Source: Bacillota bacterium (GTDB lineage: Bacteria; Bacillota; UBA4882; UBA10575). Taken from it: a stretch of DNA of 14,461 nucleotides. The stretch is from positions 1 to 14,461 of the forward strand of contig DOID01000078.1 in assembly GCA_003511465.1 (NCBI GenBank). The letters run 5' to 3'. The notes beneath the pieces were generated by a model, which was not told the DNA's origin, did no database searches, and was given only the letters and a program-made list of their open reading frames with translations. Position numbers and translations under genes: made by a program. The stretch's first letter is position 1, and each line of letters opens with the position of its first letter. Positions 1 to 6,991 of this stretch are shown here, piece by piece.

Positions 1-308
1 AAATAAGTACTTCCACCTAATATGATGATCGGCGCCCACCATGCCCTCCACCCCAGACGAAAATCTAAAAAGCTACGAAGGTACGAAGCCACAGCACCTT
101 TCCCTTCATATTTTCTCAGACAATAAAAGGCCCCTACAGCGGGCCCAAACGCCGCCAAAATTGTGATCGGAATTGATATTTTTTGAAAAAACGCCCCTTC
201 CAGCGGGAATATGCCAAAACCTACTAACACCTGGGGCAACCAAATCAGCCAGGACCAGAGGAAAGTAACCACAAAGAATTCATAAGGAAACGGAGTCTGT
301 TTTTTCAT
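1..308 (-). CDS. CPBP-family intramembrane protease, N-terminal part only
   Basis: This reading frame runs off the left edge of the window, and only its first 102 residues are present. It begins MKKQTPFPYEFF. A hydrophobic segment rich in Trp and Leu follows (about residues 11-35), then a second one (about 46-65) containing AAFGPAVGAFY, a charged loop, and the start of a third at WWAPIIILGG. This layout resembles the N-terminus of CPBP (CAAX protease and bacteriocin-processing) membrane proteins, which are thought to cleave peptides within the membrane. The catalytic Glu/His motifs of that family lie further downstream and cannot be checked here. The ATG is preceded by AAGGAAGTG at a good distance. 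Its substrate and role are unknown. The family call rests on the general pattern of the first two helices, so confidence is moderate. Confidence 0.6.
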   Translation of the reverse strand, partial: MKKQTPFPYEFFVVTFLWSWLIWLPQVLVGFGIFPLEGAFFQKISIPITILAAFGPAVGAFYCLRKYEGKGAVASYLRSFLDFRLGWRAWWAPIIILGGSTY

Positions 309-401
309 GTTTTGCACTTCCTTTTTTATTTTAAGGCCTTCCGTCATATTCTCACTAAAGCTGCAGTTTTAAGCTTATGTTTCCAGTAAAATTAGAATTA
401 A

Positions 402-442
402 AGCAGGAGTGTGACTGTTCGAAAACATTCTCCACTCCTGCT
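402..442 (-). terminator. Rho-independent-type terminator of the betaine transporter operon
   Basis: A perfect 10-bp inverted repeat (AGCAGGAGTG paired with CACTCCTGCT) encloses a smaller TGTT/AACA stem with a CGAA loop. It lies 25 bp beyond the stop of the transporter ATPase gene. On the minus strand it is followed by an imperfect T-rich tract (TTAATTCTAATTTT), so termination is likely but not canonical. The remaining bases between 309 and 467 should also hold the promoter of the CPBP gene. I could not pick out convincing -35/-10 boxes. Confidence 0.65.
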
Positions 443-467
443 AATTTTCCTGCTCTCCTTCGATCGC

Positions 468-1661
468 TTATTCCTCTTGTTTTCCCCTCCTTAGCAGTCC
501 CGCTAAGATCGAGGAACGCACAATCAGTCCTAAGACTTTCTGGTCTTCATTGATGACCACGATGGGATAGCGGGTTTTAACTCCCAGATCAATTAGGTCC
601 TGGATATAGGTATCTTCCGTGGTCGTAAAATAATCATCCTTTAGGATTTCCCGCAGTGGCCTCCCTACTTCGGCAGCCTGAACTGCATCGTCAATGGTGA
701 CAATCCCTTGCAGTTTACGTTCTTTATCAACCACAAAGATGCTGGAGATGCCGTTCATCTCCATCTCTTTAATCGCCACTCTTACCCCATCCTTTAAAGA
801 GACAACAACATCTGGGCGCTGCATAATATCTTTGGCCTGTACGATCTTGGTCCGATCAATCCCTTGCACAAAATCTTCGATGTAGGCATCGGACGGGTGA
901 TTTAGGATCTCTTCCGGGGTGCCGATCTGAACAATCGAACCGCCCCTCATTACCGCCACCCGGTCACCCAGTTTAAATGCTTCATTAATATCGTGAGTAA
1001 TAAAGACAACCGTCTTTCTCAGTTTAGATTGTAGATCCAGCAGTTCGGATTGCATCTCTCTTCTGATGAGCGGGTCTAAGGCACTAAACGGCTCATCCAT
1101 CAATAAAATATCGGGATCATTGGCCAGAGCCCGGGCTAACCCGACCCGTTGTTGCATACCTCCACTAAGCTGCTGCGGTTTTTGATCCTCCCAGCCCTTA
1201 AGACCCACTTCGGCAATGGCCTTTAAGGCAATTTCTTGTCTTTCTCCTTTTTTTACCCCTTTAATTTCCAGTCCATATTCCACATTGCCTAGAACCGTCC
1301 GGTGGGGAAAGAGCGCAAACTGCTGAAAAACCATGGCCATCTTTTCCTGCCGAAATTTCCGTAATTGACCTGGCTCATACTGGATGATGTTTTCCCCATC
1401 AACCAGGATCTCCCCGGTCGTCGGACGGTTTAAAAGATTAAAACATCTAATCAGTGTCGATTTTCCACTTCCCGAAAGGCCAATAATGACAAAAAATTCC
1501 CCTTCATTAATCGAAAAGGAAACCTGGTTAACGCCAATGGTTTGCCCGGTTTTCTCCAGGATCTGTTTTTTACTCCAACCCTGTTTCAGTTTTTCGAAGG
1601 CTAGTTTTGGCCGGGGCCCAAAAACTTTCGTCACATTCTTAACGACAATCTTCTCCGCCAT
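468..1661 (-). CDS. opuAA: Glycine betaine/L-proline ABC transporter, ATP-binding subunit with tandem CBS domains (OpuAA/ProV type)
   Basis: This 397-residue ATPase would power uptake of a compatible solute such as glycine betaine at the inner face of the cytoplasmic membrane. The ABC domain shows Walker A GLSGSGKST at residues 61-69, the Q-loop VFQQF at 111-115, the signature LSGGMQQR at 165-172, Walker B ILLMDEP at 185-191 and the H-loop THD at 222-224. The region before Walker A has the extra helical insert typical of the OpuAA/ProV group. Two CBS domains fill about residues 275-395; in OpuA-type transporters these sense ionic strength. The chosen start, MAEKIVV, sits just after AAAGGTGGTGAT. 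The frame extends 45 codons further upstream, but only through the end of the neighbouring gene. The gene lies 22 bp after the substrate-binding/permease fusion, so the two form an operon. The substrate is inferred from the family. Confidence 0.93.
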   Translation of the reverse strand: MAEKIVVKNVTKVFGPRPKLAFEKLKQGWSKKQILEKTGQTIGVNQVSFSINEGEFFVIIGLSGSGKSTLIRCFNLLNRPTTGEILVDGENIIQYEPGQLRKFRQEKMAMVFQQFALFPHRTVLGNVEYGLEIKGVKKGERQEIALKAIAEVGLKGWEDQKPQQLSGGMQQRVGLARALANDPDILLMDEPFSALDPLIRREMQSELLDLQSKLRKTVVFITHDINEAFKLGDRVAVMRGGSIVQIGTPEEILNHPSDAYIEDFVQGIDRTKIVQAKDIMQRPDVVVSLKDGVRVAIKEMEMNGISSIFVVDKERKLQGIVTIDDAVQAAEVGRPLREILKDDYFTTTEDTYIQDLIDLGVKTRYPIVVINEDQKVLGLIVRSSILAGLLRRGKQEE

Positions 1662-1683
1662 CTCATCACCACCTTTCAATACG

Positions 1684-3582
1684 CTACTCCTCTTGTTTAG
1701 AGATCTGCTGCGTAAGCCGGTCAATGATAATCGCCAGAAAGACAATGGAGATTCCGGAGTCAAAGCCCATGGCAATATCCGTCCGGTTAATCGCAATTAA
1801 GACATTTTCACCCAGGCCTTTCGCACCAATCATCGAGGCGATCACGACCATTGACATCGCCGACATGGTCGTTTGGTTAATCCCGGCCATAATCGTCGGC
1901 AGCGCCAGGGGCAATTCTACTTTGGTCAAAACTTGCCAGGCTGAAGAACCAAAAGAATAGGCAGCTTCCTTCATGGCGGTGGGTACCCGCCTAATCCCCA
2001 GATTGGTCAGGCGGATGCAGGGAGGCATCGAATAGATAATCGTCGCAAAGACTGCCGGCACCGTACCTAAACCAAAGAAGATCATCGCCGGAATCAGATA
2101 AACAAAACTCGGCATCGTCTGCGCTCCGTCTAGTAATGGCTTCATTAAGGCTTCCGCTTTGTGGCTGTAGGCCATATAGATCCCCAGCGGAATCCCGAGG
2201 ACAATGGAGATGAGCACGCCGGTGAGGACAATCGCTAAGGTTAGAATCATCTCCACCCACAGTCCTAGCGCGCCGATGAGAAAAGTCATTAGCGCATACA
2301 TCAGGCCTGCCTGCCAGTTATTGACCTTCCAGCCGAGGAGGAAGATGAATAGCAGCAAAAGAAACCAAGGGATAAAGGACAAAAAACCTCGGATCCCAGC
2401 AACAAGCCCATTCACTCCAGCCTTCAACCAGTCGAAAAAGGTTTGAAAATTGTCGGTGAGCCAGTTGATCACATGCTCCACGTAGACTCCAAGCTGAATC
2501 CGAAGCCCTGGCGGAAACTCGGTCAGACTCGTCCTCGGTGGCCCGGCGTCGGTCTCAACCTCCCTTTGTACCTGAGCGGCTACTTCCGGGGGAACCCAAT
2601 CCGTCCATAACTCTTCATACTCCCGTAGAAACCAAGCAGCTGTCAGCTGAATATCCGCCTCATGATCCTGCATAAAAGCCAGCAGTTCACTGGTGATTTT
2701 GGTACTGGTCCGATAGTCTCTTAAAAACTCGACAACATCCGGCGCTCTTTCGAGCATGGATTTATGGACGGCGACCGTGACTTTAACCCCCGGAAATTCG
2801 CAGGCATAACCGGCATTCCATTTTTCCGGGTCATAGGGTTCATCCTCGAGTAAGGTCAGATCGTATTTCCCCGTAATCCAGGTGGGATCCCAGTAATAAC
2901 CGAGCCAAGGCTCTCCCCGTTCGTAAGCAGAAACTAAGGCAGTGTTTAAAGCGGTATCGGTTCCCGGATTGAAATAATCATAACGCTCATCTAAGTTGTA
3001 AGTCTTCATTTTGGTGCGGAGGATTTCATCTGCCCCCCAGGTGGGCGGAGCACCATAGATTCTCCCCTGCGACGGGTGATCGGGATCCCTAAATACTTCC
3101 CAGTACTTAGGTAAATCCTTGATGGATTGAAGGTTAGGAACAAGCGGTTCAATTCCCCGCGTTTGATCACCCTTAATTAGATAGGTCGGAACGTATAACC
3201 CTTGGGCGTTATCATCAAAATTAACCCCTAAATCAATAATTTCCCCACTTTCAATTCCCGCTTGATAGAGCTCAAGCACATTATCAGTCCAGACTTCCAT
3301 ACACAGATCAATATCACCTAAGATTAACCCTTGAGTTACGATCGGGGTGGAACCCATAATTACGTCGGTCTGATATCCGTATCCCCGTTCGATAATGAAA
3401 GCAGCAATCGCATTATGGATTCTGATACTATCCCAACCAGCGTCCGCCATAATGATCGATGGTTCCTGTCCGGCCGCAGTCTGCTCCAAGGCCTCCTTAG
3501 GAAACTTTGTTAAACCACTCAACAAAATGAACATGACCATGGCAAGCAGCCAAAATAGCTTTTTTGCTTTCCTTCTCCGAAT
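1684..3582 (-). CDS. Glycine betaine/proline-type ABC transporter, fused substrate-binding protein and permease
   Basis: One 632-residue chain joins an extracellular substrate-binding domain (about residues 40-330) to a permease domain (about 400-620). The binding part has features of the OpuAC/ProX group: GSTPIVTQGLILGDIDL, MEVWTDN and WLGYYWDPTW, which supply the Trp/Tyr residues usual in a betaine cage. The permease part has several hydrophobic helices and the EAA loop (EAAYSFGSSAWQVL, about 539-552) that contacts the ATPase. The first ATG (3540) would leave a hydrophobic N-terminus with no positive charges. Reading back adds RRRKAKK before that segment, giving a proper signal sequence or anchor. 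The only start-like codon there is ATT at 3580-3582, preceded by GAGGGGTGATC at 5-bp spacing and followed upstream by an in-frame TGA. Binding-domain-first order is the reverse of lactococcal OpuABC. The transporter call is sure; the exact substrate is inferred. Confidence 0.9.
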   Translation of the reverse strand: MRRRKAKKLFWLLAMVMFILLSGLTKFPKEALEQTAAGQEPSIIMADAGWDSIRIHNAIAAFIIERGYGYQTDVIMGSTPIVTQGLILGDIDLCMEVWTDNVLELYQAGIESGEIIDLGVNFDDNAQGLYVPTYLIKGDQTRGIEPLVPNLQSIKDLPKYWEVFRDPDHPSQGRIYGAPPTWGADEILRTKMKTYNLDERYDYFNPGTDTALNTALVSAYERGEPWLGYYWDPTWITGKYDLTLLEDEPYDPEKWNAGYACEFPGVKVTVAVHKSMLERAPDVVEFLRDYRTSTKITSELLAFMQDHEADIQLTAAWFLREYEELWTDWVPPEVAAQVQREVETDAGPPRTSLTEFPPGLRIQLGVYVEHVINWLTDNFQTFFDWLKAGVNGLVAGIRGFLSFIPWFLLLLFIFLLGWKVNNWQAGLMYALMTFLIGALGLWVEMILTLAIVLTGVLISIVLGIPLGIYMAYSHKAEALMKPLLDGAQTMPSFVYLIPAMIFFGLGTVPAVFATIIYSMPPCIRLTNLGIRRVPTAMKEAAYSFGSSAWQVLTKVELPLALPTIMAGINQTTMSAMSMVVIASMIGAKGLGENVLIAINRTDIAMGFDSGISIVFLAIIIDRLTQQISKQEE

Positions 3583-3666
3583 CGCCGATCACCCCTCGTT
3601 CTTTCCTATGCCAAAGCATGTTCCCCTCATAAAACTATTATTTTCCTAAATGTTTCTAACTTATCC

Positions 3667-3672
3667 CGTCAA
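3667..3672 (-). promoter_or_regulatory. Possible -35 box (TTGACG) for the transporter operon
   Basis: On the minus strand TTGACG directly follows the T run of the spoIID terminator and lies about 85 bp before the proposed ATT start. Seventeen bases further on there is only a poor -10 candidate (TTAGGA or TAGGAA), so the assignment is weak. No other convincing promoter was found between 3583 and 3672. Confidence 0.25.
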
Positions 3673-3697
3673 AAAAACACCTACTGTAGGTGTTTTT
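3673..3697. terminator. Terminator after spoIID, bidirectional in form
   Basis: An 11-bp perfect stem (AAAAACACCTA paired with TAGGTGTTTTT, 3-base loop) is flanked by A and T runs, so it can work on either strand. On the minus strand it lies 19 bp past the spoIID stop and is followed by seven T residues. It should end spoIID transcription and insulate the downstream transporter operon. Confidence 0.88.
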
Positions 3698-3715
3698 CTC
3701 GTTATAGATTAAGAA

Positions 3716-4660
3716 CTAGTTCAACCGCAATTTTTTGATTTCCACCTCTTGGTAGTAGTAACGGAGAATCTCCTGAAAGGTCTTCCCCTCCTTGGCCAAC
3801 CCGTCGGCACCGTATTGACAGAGGCCGACCCCGTGGCCGTACCCGATGGTAGTGAAAATGATTTTTCCGTCCCGCAGCTGTACAGTGAAATTGGTAGAAG
3901 CCAAGCCTAACCGGGACCGAACTTCCGTGGCGGTGTACTGGTAAGCTCCAATTTGTACCGTCTTTACCCGACCGCTCGCCGTCCGATCCACAATTCGGAG
4001 CGACACACCGCTGGTCGCTAGTGGACCGGCCAGTCCCAGCGCAGAAAGGAACTCTGCGCTGGAAAACGCCTTTTCCTGCTGGTAGCGGGGAGAGTGGTGG
4101 CAAAAGGAGCAGGGAATACTTTTTAAGTAAGGAACGGAAGCGCTCCAGACTTCCTCCGCATTTGCTGTCCGGGGGCCGCTGGTGGAGTGATAAAGCGCAT
4201 CAATCGGTCGTCCCTCATAGCTAATAACCAAGCCTGCGGTGGCCTCCACGGCGTCCGCTATTTTTCTCCAGTTCCGATAGTACGCCCACAATCCCCATTT
4301 GGCGATCAACTGTTTTTTATTAAGCCAAGCTTGGGAGTCATTAACATCATTACTAAGATCGGCACCGGCCACTGCTGGATAACCCGATCCGCCAAACCTT
4401 TTCAACCGGCGCACCGTCACAGTCCGGGCTGCAACTGCCTGTGCTTTTAAGGCTTCCGGATGAAAGTTCGCCGGCATCTCCGCCGCCACAACGCCTTTAA
4501 TGTACTCTTCCAGTTCAATGGTGATCGTACGTTTTTCCTCAACCAGATAAAGACGGACTCCTAGATCGGCTGGCGCTGGAGCGCACTTAACTAAGAAAAG
4601 TGGTAGCAAACAAAGGAGCGCAAAGAGAAAAAGAAAAAGACCGCCAATCGCCTGTTTCAT
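3716..4660 (-). CDS. spoIID: Stage II sporulation protein D (lytic transglycosylase for engulfment)
   Basis: SpoIID cuts peptidoglycan glycan strands in the mother cell during engulfment of the forespore. It normally acts with SpoIIP and SpoIIM. The 314-residue product has an N-terminal membrane anchor (about residues 5-25), then the family block EEYIKGVVAAEMP (51-63) with the presumed catalytic Glu61 and FHPEALKAQAVAART (66-80). Further blocks are YHSTSGP (157-163) and GYGHGVGLCQYGADG (273-287). The CSFCHH cluster at 184-189 could be the zinc-binding site seen in some SpoIID structures; that is inference. The ATG at 4660 follows GGAGG at 6-bp spacing. The frame extends 18 codons upstream but without a ribosome site. 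A sigma-E-like promoter lies about 60 bp upstream, fitting mother-cell expression. The gene stands alone, separated from its usual partners murAA and ywmB. Confidence 0.95.
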   Translation of the reverse strand: MKQAIGGLFLFLFALLCLLPLFLVKCAPAPADLGVRLYLVEEKRTITIELEEYIKGVVAAEMPANFHPEALKAQAVAARTVTVRRLKRFGGSGYPAVAGADLSNDVNDSQAWLNKKQLIAKWGLWAYYRNWRKIADAVEATAGLVISYEGRPIDALYHSTSGPRTANAEEVWSASVPYLKSIPCSFCHHSPRYQQEKAFSSAEFLSALGLAGPLATSGVSLRIVDRTASGRVKTVQIGAYQYTATEVRSRLGLASTNFTVQLRDGKIIFTTIGYGHGVGLCQYGADGLAKEGKTFQEILRYYYQEVEIKKLRLN

Positions 4661-4717
4661 CCCAATCCTCCGTTGCCGGTGTAATGATCTAAGCTTTTTT
4701 GCGTTAAAGCCCAATCT

Positions 4718-4746
4718 ACCCTATGCCCGGAAGAAGGGGATTATGC
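4718..4746 (-). promoter_or_regulatory. Putative sigma-E promoter of spoIID
   Basis: On the minus strand GCATAAT is followed after exactly 14 bases by CATAGGGT. This resembles the Bacillus sigma-E pattern, an ATA-rich -35 and CATACAAT-like -10 at 13-15 bp spacing, although the -10 differs at three of eight positions. Its position about 58 bp before the spoIID start and the known mother-cell role of SpoIID support it. Confidence 0.5.
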
Positions 4747-4768
4747 GAAAACACCTCTTCGCGACCGA

Positions 4769-6001
4769 TCACACTTTAAATCGACGCAAACGTTCAAACC
4801 AAATCTTCGGTAATTCCGCCTCAAGATAAACCCCGGAAGCGCGGTATTCTTCCGTATGCACCTTTCCCTTCTCATGTAGAAGCGAAAGGGAACTCCCCTC
4901 ATCGAACGGGATAAAAAAAGCCCCCCGGTCGACATAGGTAGAGAGCATCTCCACCACTTTTCCCTTTAGCTGTTCGATTCCGGCCCCGGTTTGGGCAGAA
5001 ATCGCCACCGCCTGCGGAAACATCCGCACCGCCCGGAGCAGGGTGAATTCGTTCTCCAGCAGATCCTTTTTATTCAGCACGGTAACCACAGGTTTCTTTT
5101 CCAATCCCAGTTCCTTGAGGAGTTTAACCCCAGCCAAGTATTCCTCATCCCGCTGGGGGCTGGCTAAATTGACCACATGTAACAATAGATCAGCCTCTTG
5201 TAACTCTTCCAAAGTCGCACGGAAAGCATTAACCAACTGGTGAGGAAGTTTACGGATCAAACCCACCGTATCAATGAGTAAGGTCTCTAGTTGGTTGGGA
5301 AAGATCAGTCGACGGAAAGTCGGATCTAAAGTAGAAAACAAGCGGTCTTCGACCTCAACCGCCGCCCCGGTCAACGTTTGAAAGAGGGTTGATTTCCCCG
5401 CATTCGTATAGCCGACTAAGGCCAAGACGGGCCAGGCTAAACGACGGCGCGGCGCCCTTTGTAGCTGCCGGTTCGCCTTCACCTGCTTTAATTGCCTATT
5501 TAAAACGGCAATCTTCGCCCGGATCCGCCGACGGTCGGCTTCTAATTTACTCTCCCCCGGCCCCCGGGTGCCAATTCCCCCGGCCAGACGGGATAGATTA
5601 ACCCCTTCCCCACTAAGACGGGGCAAAAGGTACTCCAGTTGCGCCTTTTCCACTTGTAGCTTTGCTTCCCTGGTGCGCGCCCGTAAGGCAAAAATGTCCA
5701 AAATTAACCCGGTTCGGTCCAGGACTTTAACCATTAGTTCTGCTTCCAAGTTCCTGGCCTGCACTGGGGTAAGCTCATCATCAAAAACCACCAATACTCC
5801 CTGCTGAGCACTTATGGCGTTTTTAAGTTCCCACAGTTTACCTTCACTGAGAAAATAAGCTGGGTTTGGTTTAAGTCTTCTGGGTGTGATCCGCTCTAAA
5901 ACCCGTCCACCGGCTGACCAGACCAAAGCCTCCAGTTCATCCAAAGTCCCATTTTCTTCGTAGCCAACGATGATCGTCTTCTCGCGGGGCGTTTTTTCCA
6001 C
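4769..6001 (-). CDS. hflX: GTPase HflX, ribosome-associated
   Basis: HflX is a cytoplasmic GTPase that binds the 50S subunit and splits stalled or stressed ribosomes. The 410-residue product has the N-terminal HflX domain ending in the family hallmark GGIGTRGPGE (about residues 141-150). The GTPase domain follows, with G1 GYTNAGKS (197-204), G2 within LFSTLDPT (about 222-229), G3 DTVG (244-247), G4 NKKD (310-313) and G5 SAQ (335-337). I chose the GTG at 6001 because GGAGGG lies 6 bp before it. A TTG at 6040 would add 13 residues and overlap the upstream stop, but its ribosome site is poor. The gene begins 28 bp after the nif3-like gene, so the two are probably cotranscribed. I see no strong terminator between hflX and spoIID. 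Confidence 0.95.
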   Translation of the reverse strand: MEKTPREKTIIVGYEENGTLDELEALVWSAGGRVLERITPRRLKPNPAYFLSEGKLWELKNAISAQQGVLVVFDDELTPVQARNLEAELMVKVLDRTGLILDIFALRARTREAKLQVEKAQLEYLLPRLSGEGVNLSRLAGGIGTRGPGESKLEADRRRIRAKIAVLNRQLKQVKANRQLQRAPRRRLAWPVLALVGYTNAGKSTLFQTLTGAAVEVEDRLFSTLDPTFRRLIFPNQLETLLIDTVGLIRKLPHQLVNAFRATLEELQEADLLLHVVNLASPQRDEEYLAGVKLLKELGLEKKPVVTVLNKKDLLENEFTLLRAVRMFPQAVAISAQTGAGIEQLKGKVVEMLSTYVDRGAFFIPFDEGSSLSLLHEKGKVHTEEYRASGVYLEAELPKIWFERLRRFKV

Positions 6002-6029
6002 CAACAACCCTCCAGTAGTTCTTCTTAAT

Positions 6030-6791
6030 CTAGCTTTCAATCCCCGGATAGATGGATGCCGTTTGATAGTTTACCGCATATAAGTCCGGATAAAAACCGA
6101 CTTCACAATGGAAGATTTTTAACCGATTCTGTAAAGTATAGGTCAGATGTTCCATGCCCGGGCGGGCCATTACACTATGACCCAGATCAATCAGTTTAAT
6201 ATTATGTGGGGTAAGGTAAGAAAGAGCATACCTTCCCAGCTCAGCAGATAGAAAAGTATCGCAGCCGCGGGCAATGTACTTGTCCCACTCTTCCCTATGA
6301 AAAGGGGAGAAACCCGCTCCGGAGATGATTAAAACCTGATCGGCTTTGTCGTTCAAATCACCGCTATAGGGCAGGAGGGGCGTATTTAATAAGCGCTGGC
6401 AAGAGAAGAGTAAATCCCGCAAGCTCATTTCAACCCGACCAGTGACGAATTGCCCGTCCTGAACCGGTTCGATCAGGTTTAAGAGCCGAGCCAAGGTGGA
6501 AGTATTCCCCTCCGGCGCTCTATTCCAAGCGCTATGCAAGATTAAAACCCCCATTTTCTGACCGGAGAAAAACTGCTCTGCTCCTTCCGGGCAAGGATGA
6601 TGGGAAATTAACAGGTCAACACCGTTTTTTTGCGCCAGCTGTAGATTCTGGGCAGTGGGATCGACACAAACCCCAATCTTCTGTAGTTTATGGCCGGGTT
6701 TACGCCAGTAGAAGGGAGGATCGTATTTGTCCGCAAGCGCCGCAGGAGCCACTTCATCGATAATGGCTTGGAGTTTTTCTAACTCGATCAA
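6030..6791 (-). CDS. NIF3-like dinuclear metal-centre protein
   Basis: This 253-residue protein belongs to the NIF3/YbgI family. These are widely conserved proteins that bind two metal ions; their physiological role is still unclear. Visible family blocks are the metal-binding LISHHP (residues 61-66, His64/His65), the HSAWNRAPEGNT block (86-97), and GHSVMARPGME near the C-terminus (204-214, His205 and Glu214). It is the short form without the central PII-like insert of B. subtilis YqfO. Position 90 is Asn where the family normally has a metal-binding Asp. The start is a TTG seven bases after GAGG of a GAGGTGATC ribosome site. It heads a probable operon with hflX, not the usual trmK/rpoD neighbourhood. 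The family call is firm; the function is not known. Confidence 0.87.
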   Translation of the reverse strand: MIELEKLQAIIDEVAPAALADKYDPPFYWRKPGHKLQKIGVCVDPTAQNLQLAQKNGVDLLISHHPCPEGAEQFFSGQKMGVLILHSAWNRAPEGNTSTLARLLNLIEPVQDGQFVTGRVEMSLRDLLFSCQRLLNTPLLPYSGDLNDKADQVLIISGAGFSPFHREEWDKYIARGCDTFLSAELGRYALSYLTPHNIKLIDLGHSVMARPGMEHLTYTLQNRLKIFHCEVGFYPDLYAVNYQTASIYPGIES

Positions 6792-6795
6792 AAGA

Positions 6796-6846
6796 TCACC
6801 TCACGATGGACCTCCTTACCTCTCGTGTTATATTCTTTATTTCCAT
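6796..6846 (-). CDS. Short leader ORF upstream of the nif3-like gene (16 codons)
   Basis: An ATG preceded by AAGGAGG at 7-bp spacing opens a 16-codon frame encoding MEIKNITREVRRSIVR. Its stop codon (TGA) falls inside the GAGGTGATC ribosome binding site of the nif3-like gene, which starts 4 bases later in a different frame. The ribosome site of the short frame is better than that of the gene it precedes. It is therefore likely to be translated and could couple or attenuate nif3/hflX expression. The peptide is highly charged with three Arg pairs or singles near the end, and I recognise no family. The chance that it is a spurious frame is real. Confidence 0.45.
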   Translation of the reverse strand: MEIKNITREVRRSIVR

Positions 6847-6878
6847 AATTATTCCTCCTTAACAACATATACTACTGG

Positions 6879-6892
6879 TCAAACCGGTTTGA
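6879..6892. repeat. 14-bp perfect palindrome in the divergent promoter region
   Basis: TCAAACCGGTTTGA is its own reverse complement. It lies between the nif3-like operon and the PBP gene, just downstream of the minus-strand -10 and overlapping the plus-strand -35. It is a plausible operator for an unknown dimeric regulator. Nothing here identifies the regulator. Confidence 0.45.
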
Positions 6893-6916
6893 ATGTGATA
6901 GTTATTATAGTAGTAT
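6889..6916 (+). promoter_or_regulatory. Possible sigma-A promoter of the PBP gene
   Basis: TTGAAT and TAGTAT are separated by 16 bp, each matching the consensus at four of six positions. They lie about 75 bp before the PBP start. TATAGT at 6906-6911 is an alternative -10. The 302-bp divergent rule does not apply here; the whole gap between the two genes is about 145 bp and also holds the opposing promoter. Confidence 0.35.
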
Positions 6917-6932
6917 CATGAAATGATTAAAA
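6904..6932 (-). promoter_or_regulatory. Probable sigma-A promoter of the nif3-like/hflX operon
   Basis: On the minus strand a perfect TATAAT (6904-6909) is preceded at 17 bp by a weak -35, TTTTAA (6927-6932). The expected transcript start is near 6897, about 50 bases before the leader ORF. Its -10 overlaps the opposing PBP promoter, so the two promoters may compete. Confidence 0.45.
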
Positions 6933-6991
6933 TCAAAGCAGGTTGTACAAAATAAGAAACAACCAGATCTATAAAACGCGGAGATGATACC

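Noticed and set aside
3586..3628. Short leader frames before the transporter fusion, one of 13 codons ending in the GGGGTGATC site
   Set aside because: The 13-codon frame has no ribosome site, and the overlapping 40-codon frame starts only 3 bases after a weak G-rich site. Neither is as well supported as the nif3 leader.
4744..4761. GCGAA/TTCGC hairpin after hflX as a terminator
   Set aside because: The stem is only 5 bp with no T run, and it overlaps the proposed spoIID promoter.
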